In this document: one piece after another, positions 23,286-35,169 of the stretch
Layout: the number at the start of each line of letters is the position of its first letter
How positions within the stretch are numbered: position 1 is the stretch's first letter
Assembly (NCBI GenBank): GCA_029204225.1
Contig: CM055096.1
Coordinates: forward strand, 4,810,643-4,874,642
Reading direction: 5' to 3'
DNA length: 64,000 bases
From: Diphasiastrum complanatum
Taxonomy: Eukaryota; Streptophyta; Lycopodiopsida; Lycopodiales; Lycopodiaceae
The notes under the pieces: model-generated
What the model was told of the DNA's origin: nothing
Database searches by the model: none
Seen by the model: only the letters and a program-made list of their open reading frames with translations
Translations under genes and position numbers: made by a program

Positions 23286-24119
23286 GCGAATGGATAATAC
23301 TTCTGCCATACACCAAATGTGAATATTTAATTTTTTTTGATATGCAATGAATATGTATAATCTATGCATTCGTGATTGTATTTGGTTTGTGTCATTAAAT
23401 TTGTCAAATTTTAGGACCTATTTGACAACTATTTGGCTAATGTGTGTGAAATTTGTAAATATATAAATATGTATGTTGGTAAACATATATGTGAAAATAT
23501 GTAAATATGTATATTGGTATCATGTTTATTATTGTGATTTTAATTATAATCCATATGTGAAAAAGTAAAATATCTTAAGAGGATTACAAATGGCACTCAA
23601 GGAATGGTGTGTGCCACTACATCTATGATCAAGATTGGGGAGGTATTGTTCATCAAGTGTAGGTGGGAAAGATTTGTCGAATGTTAGGAGAACTATTTGT
23701 AAAGTTAAGTCCAATTGTCATTTGCCTAGACGGTTACAAAATATATTAAGTGAAAGCTAACTTTATGTGAAATTTATAGAAATATGTAAATACATAAAAG
23801 CATGCAGTTCTTTGAGTTTATTGAATGTTAACTAGTTGAAATGAAGAATGTTCTAAAAGATACATTTGTATGTTGGTATATTGTTGATATATTGGTAGTT
23901 TTATTGTTGCTATGATGATTTGATCTCATTTAATGTTAACAAGTAAAAATAATGGCTTAATAGATACATCGTTATGTGCGTACTTTTTTAACAAAAATGA
24001 AAATTATATTCATGTAACATTTAGATCAATCAAGTATGGGGAGGAAATGTCTATCAAGCATAGTTTCAACTTTTTGTTGTTTTGGTATATAGGATTCTTC
24101 ATCCTCATTTAGCGTTGGA
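23286..24119 (+). other. AT-rich DNA before the CACTA coding remnant
   Basis: No reading frame is supported. It may contain the 5' untranslated part and first intron of the CACTA element that follows. I could not find a CACTA terminus. Confidence 0.4.
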
Positions 24120-26262
24120 GACAATAATCCTCGTAATCACCAACATAGATGATGAATGTCATACAACAGTCCTCATATAGAGCAATTATCTCATCGTCAA
24201 CGTCAAGGCTTAAGAGAGATGATGAAAATTGATGAGCACATTAATCAAGAGACTAATGCATCTGAATCTAGCTCATCCAGATCTACTTCTTCGCAAATAA
24301 GTTCCAACAATGAAAATGAGCTCCAATGAATGATGAATTTGAAGTCATGGGAGACATGTGGGATGATATGTATGAGAACAATAGTGCAGCTAGACACAAT
24401 GAACAAGATGAGGAGGCACTTTTGTCTAAAGAAGAAAAAAAATTGCGAGAAGAATCAAAGACCGCATTGTATCCTGGAACAAATACATCTTGTTTGGTGA
24501 CTTCTCTACTTCTATTAACTCTTCAAGCCAAATACAGATGGAGTGACCAAAGCCTCACATCATTATTTGAGTAAATTTTGTTTCATCTACTTGTCATTTT
24601 TGCTTTGAAACAAACTTTACAATTTGGAAATCTAGTGATAATTTTCTATTATGACTTCTTTTGTCATGTACAGACTATTGAAAAACAAAATCTCCCAGAA
24701 GGGAATGTCATGCTTGAGACAAGAGATGAGGCACGAAAGATGTTGTCTAGCATCGGGATGGACTACAAGCAATATCATGCATGTTTAAAAGATTGTATTT
24801 TATATCGAGGCAGGTACGAATCACTCAAGAAATGTCCCATTTGTGATACTCCTTGATATAGAGATGATTTGCAAGGGGCGACCATTCCATGCAAAGTTTT
24901 ACGACATTTTCCAGTGATTCCACGATTGCAATGTTTATATCATTGTAAATCTCTTGCACAACTTATGGATTGGCATGCACATCATACCTCTACAGATGGG
25001 ATAATGAGGGTGCCTTCAAATTCACCTGCATGGAAACACATCAACAAAGAATATCCAAGCTTTGCCAATGAGTTAAGAAATGTGAGATTTGGTCTTGCAA
25101 TAGATGGTGTGAACCCCTTTGGTGTACGAACAACTATGTGGTCGATTTGGCCTATTTGATTGGTAAATTATAATATTCCACCTTGGTTGAGTACAAAAAA
25201 GAGACACATTATGTTGGCACATCGTATTCCTGGCCAACGCAAGGTTAAGGACATGGATGTGTATCTTGAACTACTTATTAATGAGTTGGAAGATTTGTGG
25301 AAAGGGATAAAGCATTTGACATTTCACACCCTCCCTTACATGAGAGAGATTTTACATTACATGCCATTGTAATGTGGACAATGCATGACTATCCAGGATT
25401 AAGTGAATGCTCAGGTAATCATTCAGTCAATGTCTAATTTGTGTACATAGGAGTTTGTTTACAATTACATACAACTACTTTTTGACATTTACATGATATA
25501 CTACAATATTATTGCTAGAATTAGTGTTTTGGCATGTAATTTTTTTTATAGTGATTGAAAGTATCCATTTGTTGGGTAGGTTTCACAACGGTCGGAATAC
25601 ATGCTTGTTTTCTGTGTGGGCTAAATCTTGTGGCAAAATATTCTTATAGTCTCAAAAAATTTGTTTATGAAAATCATCGTAAATACCTGCATGAAGGCCA
25701 TCCATTCAGAAACATTCATGAAAGAGGTTTTGGAGGAAGAGTTGAGAGAGAAATACCTCCAAAGAGGATGTTTGTAGAAGAATGGTCGGAAGACTTTGGG
25801 AGGAGTCTCAAGAAAAGCCAATTGATGGTATGAAAAAGTTATCTATATTTCATCGTTTGGATTATTCGAATAATCTTTTGATTAAATGTGGGTGAATCTA
25901 TATGGAAGCACTTGATTGGTGAAAAAGATAACATTGTTGCAAGACATGATCTAAAAGAATCAAACACCAAAAAAGAATATTGGATAAAAGATGGTGAAGA
26001 TCATGCTCATAAAGCACCTTGGACATTCTCTAAGGAGGAGCTTCAACATGTGCATTTGATTATTCATCACATTAGAACACCAACTAGTTTTTCCCATTTT
26101 TTACGGACATCATTCACAGTGCATGGAAAGCTTCAAGGTCTCAAGTCTCACGATTGGCTAAAGATGATTTAATTCATATATCCATTGTCAATTCGCGGGT
26201 GCTTGTCAAAAGATATTTGTGAGACCATATACAAACTATCAATCATCATCAGGTATATACAT
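24120..26262 (+). pseudogene. CACTA (En/Spm) TNP2-type transposase, element A
   Basis: Successive segments match the plant TNP2/Transposase_21 protein in order. There is an acidic N-terminal part (24326-24480), ALYPGTNTSCLVTSLLLL..YRWSDQSLTSLF (to 24574), and an intron-like gap. Then come MLETRDEARKMLSSIGMDYKQYHAC with CPICDTP (24674-24856), RFGLAIDGVNPFG..IWPI, YNIPPWLSTKKRHIMLAHRIP and DVYLELLINELEDLW (24869-25372). Next are the ACFLCG..EGHPFR region (25580-25800) and GLKSHDWLKM near 26150. In-frame stops at about 24855, 25157 and 25370 show it is dead. The C-terminal third is missing because the next CACTA end starts at about 26297. Confidence 0.9.
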
Positions 26263-26296
26263 TTACTTGATGTATTGATTATTTATTTATTTATTG

Positions 26297-27020
26297 ACTG
26301 GAACAATACAACACCCACCGCGATTGTGACGTGAATTGCGAGTCTAATTTTTTTTTAATTCGTCGCAGACGTCGGGAAAACACGTCGCTATAAGATCGTC
26401 GAAATCTGACGTCCTTAAAACGCATCGCAATTTGACACACATAAGTTGCCGAAATCCGAAAACACAAATCCCGGTCAATGAGGATCAATCCGAAGTGGAC
26501 GTCGGATTGCGACATCCGACGTGGATGTTGGATTGTGATGTCCTACGTGGACGTCGCAATCCGACGTCCAAAGACGTCGCTTGTGATCCGACGTGGACGT
26601 CGCATTGTGACGTCTAAAAAACTTGTTGGATTCTGAAGTTTGTAAATACAGAATGAAATTGTCCGACGCCCATCCGACGTCCATCCGACTTCTACTTGAA
26701 TGTCGGATTTTAATGTCCCAAATACACGTCAAAATCTGACGTCTATTAATAGAATGATAAACAAAAAGGTTTGACGTGTGTCCGACGTCTATCCGATGTC
26801 TGTCCGACGCGTTTGGATGTCAGATTTCGACGTCCCAAATTAGGCAAAAAAAATTAAAAAGTACGTAAAAAATAGCACGCGCATTTTTATCGGGTTGTTC
26901 TTGGAGTTGGGTCCTTGGAGAAGCGATGTTCATGAATTGTTTTTGAAACAATATTTTTGAGTTGCATTCAACATTTGGATCAAACAACAAGCTAAGCATG
27001 AGGTACTTTTCATACTTAAA
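26297..27020 (+). repeat. CACTA subterminal palindromic array (5' end of element B)
   Basis: Between about 26320 and 26840 the words GACGTCGGATT, GCGACATCCGAC, GTCGCAATCCGACGTC and similar occur many times in both orientations. They form hairpin-like pairs separated by 5-30 bp. CACTA transposons carry such subterminal motif arrays as transposase-binding sites. The following 200 bp match 7443-7630. Confidence 0.8.
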
Positions 27021-28560
27021 TGTTTGGACGAAAAGAAAAAGGTCAACCATCGAATTTGGAAGACGTTGAGGTTTGTTAAATTTATGTGATTATTTTTTAT
27101 TATAATCTTCGCCAATCTATATATGTCACTTATGGAATTTGTTTCATCTGTGTAGCCAATACATCGAATGCCATTCCACGGAGTTGATCCATCCGTATTT
27201 AGTTACAATCAACGTCAAGTTTTGATAAACATGAGAAAACAAAGAATGAAACAAATTGAAGAGGCAAACACAATTAGAAAAAAGAGTAATCAACTTGATT
27301 CTAATGATTATGATGATGAGGTGCAACACGATGAAGCAATGCACAACATGTTTGAATCTTACTTTGAAACAAATGAGAATGATGATATGCATGCATCTTC
27401 TAATGAAAACGGAGATCACGAACAATTTGAGATGGATGAAGATGAGATTCTATTGCGCAAGGAGGCAGACACTCCTCTATATCCTGGAACATCCGAAAAT
27501 GGAGAAGAAGTGACTGAATTAGAATGGGAATTTGTTTGTGGATGTGGATGGAAGGTTAGTGTAATATTGTTTTTATGAAGTTTTGTTTTTGTACTACTCA
27601 ATATATGAATAGTATTTCTAATTACACAAATTTGTTTTTTTTTTTTTTTGTGTTTTAGTGTACGTCATACACTGCCATGTGGGCATATGGACACCATTAC
27701 CGCGTTGAGAGAGTTGACAACAAGCGACATACATATGATTGTGGTATAATGGCCAACTTTCAACAAGAGAGTCGTTCTAGTGCAAGGGACCCTAATGTCA
27801 TTTTGGGCGACCTAGACTATGTTGGCACATTGCAAAATATTTATGAAGTCGATTACAAGACTAACGGCAAATACTTTATTTTTGACGTAAAATGGTTTAA
27901 GGTCATCTATCGTGGAAGCAACGCCATGATTAGAAATGATAACTCAATTTTTTTTTTAATCGACTCAACAAAATATATATCGATAGACTCTCATGACACT
28001 TCAGTATTGCCACGACATTGCGAACAAGTGAGACTCTAAAATTCCAATGTCATTAATACTTGCAATCCAATTATTTATGTATCAATCTTATAAGACTAAC
28101 TTAAATTTTTTTAATTCTTTGGCAGATTATATTCCATCCGGATCGAATAGACCCAAGATGGTGGTATGTGATCCAACCTAATGCAAAAAAATAACTTGTG
28201 TTTGAAGGAAAATATATTGTTGAATTGGATACACACGACGAACCACCACCCAATTCTGACGACTTATTGGAAGAACCTGAACTACTCATTTAAACTCCAA
28301 ATGATGTCGAAATGATGGGAGAAGAAATGGAAATGATGAGATTCCTACGATCGTACAAGACCAAATTGGGGATAATTTGAGGCCCCCATGTTTGGATGAG
28401 ATAGAATTAGAAGAAGAGGAGATTGAATATGACAGTAGCTCACATCATCACAGAGACACGATCGAAAATTTACGATTATACCTAGACCTAGATTTAGATG
28501 AGTGTCAAGACTTGTGTAATGACGAGAATGATGTAAATGATGAGAATGATCTATGATTAT
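27021..28560 (+). pseudogene. Internally deleted CACTA derivative, element B
   Basis: The first exon-like frame (27168-27578) encodes SVFSYNQRQVLINMRKQRMK and a long Asp/Glu-rich stretch ending in TPLYPGT, the N-terminal layout of TNP2. The Transposase_21 core is absent. After a GT...AG-like gap with a poly-T tract, 27660-28039 gives ARDPNVILGDLDYVGTLQNI and KYFIFDVKWFKV, the DUF4216-type domain of the C-terminal part. Then 28125-28290 encodes DPRWWYVIQPN and a second acidic tail, with a stop at 28190. Element B therefore joins the two ends of a transposase with the catalytic middle removed. Confidence 0.8.
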
Positions 28561-29510
<950 letters not shown>

Positions 29511-29557
29511 AAATTCAAAATGCAAAACACAACACATACGCACTTCCTCCCTCCCAC

Positions 29558-29671
<114 letters not shown>

Positions 29672-29789
29672 TAGCACAAAACTAATTATACTAAATCTAT
29701 AAACATTTCAAGAAGTGACAACTTTACATGGTATACAATTACATCCTATATGAAAAAAATTACAAAATTCAGAAAATGTATTGCGATCT

Positions 29790-29935
29790 ACGTATGCATC
29801 TATGTTGTAGCGGATCACGATCCGTTGCAAAAACAATCTTAATCGTGTAATCCGGATTGCCGGCATTGTGGATCGCTAGTGATCCGAGATCAAAAATACT
29901 TTTTCGGATGACAAATTCAGTAGGGATTTGTTGGT
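29790..29935. repeat. Cluster of short palindromes
   Basis: Within 150 bp there are GCGGATCACGATCCGTTGC, AATCCGGATTGCCGG and GGATCGCTAGTGATCC, each nearly self-complementary, plus further GGAT/ATCC words. This resembles the subterminal arrays of CACTA elements at 26.3 kb, but with a different core word. No coding remnant adjoins. Confidence 0.5.
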
Positions 29936-30002
29936 TGCAATCCAGATGAATAGCAAAAATTCTAATTCAAATCAATTTAAAACTACTAGCCAATGAATAT
30001 AT

Positions 30003-30604
30003 TGTTGAGAATCAGACGACATGAATTACAGTTGCTCTGAATCCATTGTTTAGAAACCCGGATAGAATTTGGTTCTGACTTATGGCTACTACCTTCTAGT
30101 TCAGACCTACAATCTTCTAGAGTGTAGACAGACACTACTAATCTATGTTTCTTCGGTTTAAGTTTGGTTTAAGCATTCAACAAAATGAACCAATGTGCGG
30201 AATAATGAATAAATGGCTGATTACGGACAGACAACAATCACACATCGAAGCATTCAGAATCATTCAATATGTGTATTACAGCTACTATATTATCAATGAT
30301 CATCTTTCTGGAGAGCGTTGTTGTGACAAACCCACACAACGTGTCGGCGTGAGAGATACTATGCCTCTCACGAATAATATCAGGTCGTCTCGCTTACTAG
30401 CAAACTTCTTGGACATCAGCTTAGCAATGCTATGCTTAGCTCAGGTTGATACTCAACCAAATTGATGTTCCAACTTGATGTTCAACCGATTCTCTCATCT
30501 TCAATCTGAATTTATAGATGGAGAGAGACATGGTTTAATCTAATCAGAGATTACAAGAACAGTTGATTAAGCATATTCCAATGGTATTCAGATTGCCTTC
30601 AACA
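30003..30604 (-). repeat. 3' LTR of a minus-strand copia element
   Basis: It runs from TGTTGAGAATC at 30003 to CCTTCAACA at 30604, with complementary TGTTGA/TCAACA ends. It lies just downstream, in minus-strand sense, of a copia RNase H tail. It shares many words with the LTR fragment at 16491-17121. No target duplication could be assigned because the 5' half of the element is gone. Confidence 0.75.
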
Positions 30605-31265
30605 TCATCCATAGAGGAGGACGTCCGCCTGGTACTTTCTTGATTTCCTTTGTATTTGGAGCATGAAGATCCACCACCCTTTTGTCTTCGAGTCTTCTTT
30701 GCCTCCATGTCTATTCGACCTTCGACTTTGCCTTTGAGCTCCTTTGGTCTTCGGACATCTGACCTTCGAGGTATTCGCCTTCGTGTCTTGTTCGGTTGAA
30801 ATGGTTATGTGGTGGTTGTGACTTGAGGTGGTTTTCTGCCTGTGGGCAGTTCCTTTGTCTTTATACAGATACAAAGACTTGTTGGTCCCTTCCATTTATT
30901 TTTGCAGACATGAGCTCGAAAGCTAGCAAAGAGTCATGGCTCGAAACAATTTGTTTCTTTAGCTCCCTCTCAAAGCGTGGTAGCTTTACGACTCCCAGAT
31001 TCTTCCTCTGCCTCTCATACAATCCTTTGTCTAAGGTCTTGGTGAAGATGTCTGCCACCATCTGCTTCGTTCCAATGAAGCTAATCTTCAGTTTGTTTCT
31101 TACGACTAGGTCCCTTATCAAATGATATTTGATTGCAATGTGTTTCGTTCTCGAATGAAATCTATAGTAGGGTGCATTTCCACAAGACAAAATCATGCAA
31201 TAGCCCAAAATTGATGCTACCAACAGTCTTAAACAATCAATTAGACTTCCACGAAGCATTCATAC
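30605..31265 (-). pseudogene. Copia RNase H C-terminus and tail
   Basis: The minus-strand frame at 30861-31259 contains FHSRTKHIAIKYHLIRD, LKISFIGTKQMVADIFTKTL and NLGVVKL, the end of a copia polyprotein. The acidic/catalytic SSTEAEY part is missing. A 250-bp lysine- and arginine-rich tail without domain follows down to the LTR, and a related tail occurs at 16180-16490. Confidence 0.88.
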
Positions 31266-31475
31266 TGATCCTAAGATGCAGTATAGGCTGAGAACGAAGA
31301 TTTCTTGATTTGTAGAAGTCAAAATAGCTTCAAACTTGATGGAGAGGGTGTATAAGCCACCGACCATCAATTTATAAGTCTGATAGCTTGCTGGGAAGGT
31401 AAAAAGGAATGTTAATCATGTTGTAAATAATTTCAAAATGATCTCCTTATGGATTTGGAGAGAGAAAAACAAAGA

Positions 31476-32329
31476 TTAAGATTCTACAATTGGGTGCATC
31501 CCACGAGATGTCATATAAGCTTTAAGACCGGCATATCCGGATTCATAGCCTTTCTTGTACTCTTCACCATTCATGTGCCTTCCAAAATCACCAGGCTACA
31601 TAAAATAAAAAACATAGTTAGCAATAGAAATACACAGTTAAAACTAGTAAAAAAACTTGCACTTACAAATTGGGCCTCTAGATTGCCCCTTTCTCCCAAT
31701 TCCAAATGGCTTTGTCCATGTTTGGCAATCTTTTCGGTGGCTTTACGTTGTTGCTCGTATTTCTCAGGATTGTTTTGCAACAACTCTCCTTTCACCTTCC
31801 TCCAATATCGTATGGAGCACCATCTAGGCTTTGAGCGATTCCTAGAATTCTTCAAAGCTCTTCTCATCAATTGCCTTTTATTTCTAATCCAAAGGCACAT
31901 TGTATTTAAAGCCCAAATCCTACTAAATGTATTGGATTGGGAAAATTCAGAATACAAAGTTGCTACTACTTTGTTCTTATCTTCCAACAATTGGGAGGAC
32001 CAATCAGTCATGCAATCCTTTCCAAAATATAAGGCAACTAAATCATGCAAACGAGCAATGACTACATTGCCCCTTCGATCTTTGATTACACCCCCCTTGG
32101 TATTAACATCATAATAGACACTACAAGATTCTTGGAAAGGTGCATCCATGGAAGGTCTACCTTTAGATGATTCATCTGAAGAAGATAACGCAAGATTTCT
32201 GATTCTCTCTCGAGCTTGGGGAGAGAGATTTTCATAACAATCTTGTGTACATTGTTTGGGGTCCTCATGAGGTCTTCTCCTTGATGGCCTTCCACTCGAT
32301 CTTCCACTAGACCTTCCGCTAGACGACAT
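31476..32329 (-). CDS. Intact two-exon gene, unknown function (weak transposon-associated similarity)
   Basis: Exon 1 is 32329-31667 and exon 2 is 31595-31476. The intron of 71 bp starts GTAAGT, ends TATGTAG, and joins in phase 0. ATG is followed by SSSGRSSGRSSGRPSRRRP, an Arg/Ser/Gly-rich start. The body has a Trp-rich helical part (CLWIRNKRQLMRR, PRWCSIRYWRKVKGELLQNN) and then ATEKIAKHGQSHLELGERG. Exon 2 gives DFGRHMNGEEYKKGYESGY and ends at TAA 31476-31478. Total about 260 residues without a stop or frameshift. The HGxSHxxLGxRG region faintly recalls Transposase_24 (PTTA/En-Spm) proteins, but this is a weak impression. It could be an accessory gene of a transposon or a host gene. A purine-rich repeat lies just upstream. 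Confidence 0.6.
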
Positions 32330-32339
32330 TCTATTGAAA

Positions 32340-32560
32340 GTGGTGGAGAGTGAGAGAGTAGTGAAGAGTGGAGGATAGAACAAGCAATAGACTAAGAGCA
32401 AAGGAAATAGAACAAGCAATAGACTAATCTTGCAAACAATAAAGCAAGAGCAAATAAGAGAGCAAGAGAGCAAATGCAAGTAATAGCTTGAGCAAGCAAG
32501 AGCAAAAAGAAGAACAATAGAAAAGAAAAACTAAAGAAAGAGGAATAGAATGGATGCCCA
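32340..32560 (-). repeat. Purine-rich GAGCAAG-type repeats upstream of the 260-residue gene
   Basis: The plus strand is rich in AGAGCAAG, ACAAGCAATAG and AGCAAAT words. A comparable stretch occurs at 47450-47650. On the minus strand this lies directly before the ATG, where a 5' UTR is expected, so it may be a transcribed pyrimidine-rich leader. Confidence 0.55.
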
Positions 32561-35169
32561 AATCTGATTTTACTGGCATTCAAGTTTTGCATGGATCATT
32601 CACGCGACAAGTATCCAAGCATGGATAATCCACGCTTTATCCACGCAAAAAAAAAAATTTGTATTCTCACATGCGTGGGAAGGTCTCCCACATGGGTTTA
32701 CATGCTTCGAATGTCATGAAAATCATGATTTGTTCTGGATTTTGTGAGCCAATTTTTTTGTGAAATTTGACCCAAAATATAAAGGAAAAACAATATTAAT
32801 CATATAAAAAAAAATCACGGGTCATTATGATAGTAGTTAATTTTTACAAAACTAATTTATACAAACCTTATATTTTTATAAATTTTAATTTTTTTTGAGA
32901 TTTGACATAAAAGACAAAATCATGAGATATAATGATAGTATATTTTTTTATTAAACAACTGATTTGACAAATCTTTAGAGATTTTATGACACAATATTAT
33001 ATCAAATCGATGATGTCATGAAAATCTAGATTTGTTAGGAATCTAGGTGTCATAGATTTAATTTGATTTCATGACATAATTATATGGTCAAACTAAAAAC
33101 ATGATTTTTTGTCATGTGACCTCCTAAATGGTGGTTGTATAGGGTCATTTAGATCCATGATCAATAGCATTATGATATATTGAAGACCTTAGTGATATGT
33201 GACCTATATGATATTTTTTCTAGTTGTTGGTGTGTGACCTATATAACCTTATATAAAGTCATACTAATTAATTGAAATATCATTTACAATTGTAATAAAG
33301 ATGTTGATTAATGGTCATCGAAAATATGATTGACTGACATTGTTTTGATCATTTTATCGAGCAATCACTCGATCATACATATAAGCGTCCTAGTGGATAA
33401 TCTATAATTAATCAAATAATTGAGTATTATATCAAGTGATTGACTCTATGCTTGATAAAACTGTAGATTTGCATCGAGTATGAATCAACTGAGATAGTCA
33501 TATGAATGAGAATGGACCTAGGCTTTTCTCATACAATTGTGAGCGAATTCAAGTGTCAGTTGCATAGCTAAATGAGTGGAATTGAATAAGGAACAATTTT
33601 TTGCATACAAAGCAACCATAGACAGAAAGGGCGAATGCATATTTCAAGGGAGACGAATCTGATTTCACACCCATTTTAATTACCCACCCTTGAATCACAC
33701 TCAAATAACTTTAGCCAAACGATTAAGGACCCTGAAGAGACTAATTGTAGAGAACAAGGTGGAACACCCATGCAACATACCTTTGGTAATGAGAATAACT
33801 TTCTAGCTCATTATGAGAATGCCAACAATGACTATGATATAATTGTGACCATAGGAACCATTTATGTACGAGGATTCACAAACGAGACGTACCCTTCAGA
33901 ATCAAATGTAGAAGTAGAATATGTTGATCCTAGCTATCCTAAGACTGGAAGTATCAAACAAGTTGGCCATGTAATGACACACATAATTGTCCAAGCCGAA
34001 CTCCCAAAGTATATTGCAGAATTGCAACTAACCTTGTCACAAGTAATAGATTGAAATTAAGAGTTACTTTGAATCTAGACATCGAGATGCCTAACACTGT
34101 CAGTATGAATCTCATTTTGATTGCTCGTTGTGAGATGCCATGGCACACTAGGCCAATCCAAAGAGATTTATCACTAACTAACTCGATCCGAGTATTAATT
34201 AATCAAATGAGTGATTGAGTGGGCAATCAATCAATTGAGTATATGACTAATTGTTTGATTTTGATCATTCAATCTTGAAAGAAAGATTGAACGAGATCAT
34301 CACTCATCCTGGACAAGAGTTCAAACTGAAAGCTTTGAATATTGACTACTGTGTGGTCTTTAAACTAGTTGAGATAGGCCTGTGCGCACTATCTATATGG
34401 ATGAAATAAAACTGACAAGATTGTCAACAAGTTTGGCTTACAGTACTAGCATATTCAAATTGCAACTTTATGATAATGGCAATTTAGGACATGATGAATA
34501 TTAAACTAAATTAGCTCAAATTGAAATAATGAACTCTCAGTCAAGTGATTTTGGTAAAAGTTTGAAAGAAGAAGACAAATATTATGTTAAATTTCAAATT
34601 GAGATAGCTATTTTGATTACTACAAGAGGCCATATGGAGCATATCATCTTTAGGACATCTTTATGTGTTGCCCCACACAAGCAACTTTCTTAATAACAAT
34701 ATTACTAGAATATTAGATTTTCATTTAGCATAACTAGAATATACATGGATCATATGTTGCCATGTCTTTAACAAATTTTACTATATTTGTTCAGTACATA
34801 CGGTCTCATAATGACTACTTATGATGTGGTATAAAGTAGTTGGCTATAGTGTGTATATGTCATCGACGATGTCATCATCATCAGATAGCGATTCATCTCA
34901 TGATCACAACAGCAGGTATATATTGTTATTGATACTGACATCAGTTGCACTTTATTTGTTAATTGAATATGATTGTATAATTGCAAATTTATTCTTACAA
35001 TGACATTTGATTGGAATTATGAATTCTAGGAAAATTATTGTACCTCCACATGATTTAGAGAAAAAAAAAATTTGAGATCTACAAAGAAGATAGGAACAAG
35101 AAAGACTAAAGTTCAATGAACAACTATTGACTGGTTCATCTTCAAGCTCTTTCACCAGTCGACGTAGAC
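32561..35169. other. Long AT-rich stretch without recognised genes
   Basis: Near 32580-32720 there are short inverted words (CATGGATAATCCACGC, CCCACATGGG). The rest is strongly AT-rich. The frame at 33770-34054 encodes 94 residues with no domain. A TCATCATCATCAGA stretch lies near 34866. I find no polymerase remnant of the gypsy gag that begins at 35170, so its pol was lost. Confidence 0.5.

Noticed and set aside
33770-34054. 94-codon plus-strand gene
   Set aside because: Isolated, no recognisable domain and surrounded by AT-rich non-coding DNA. Not enough to call.
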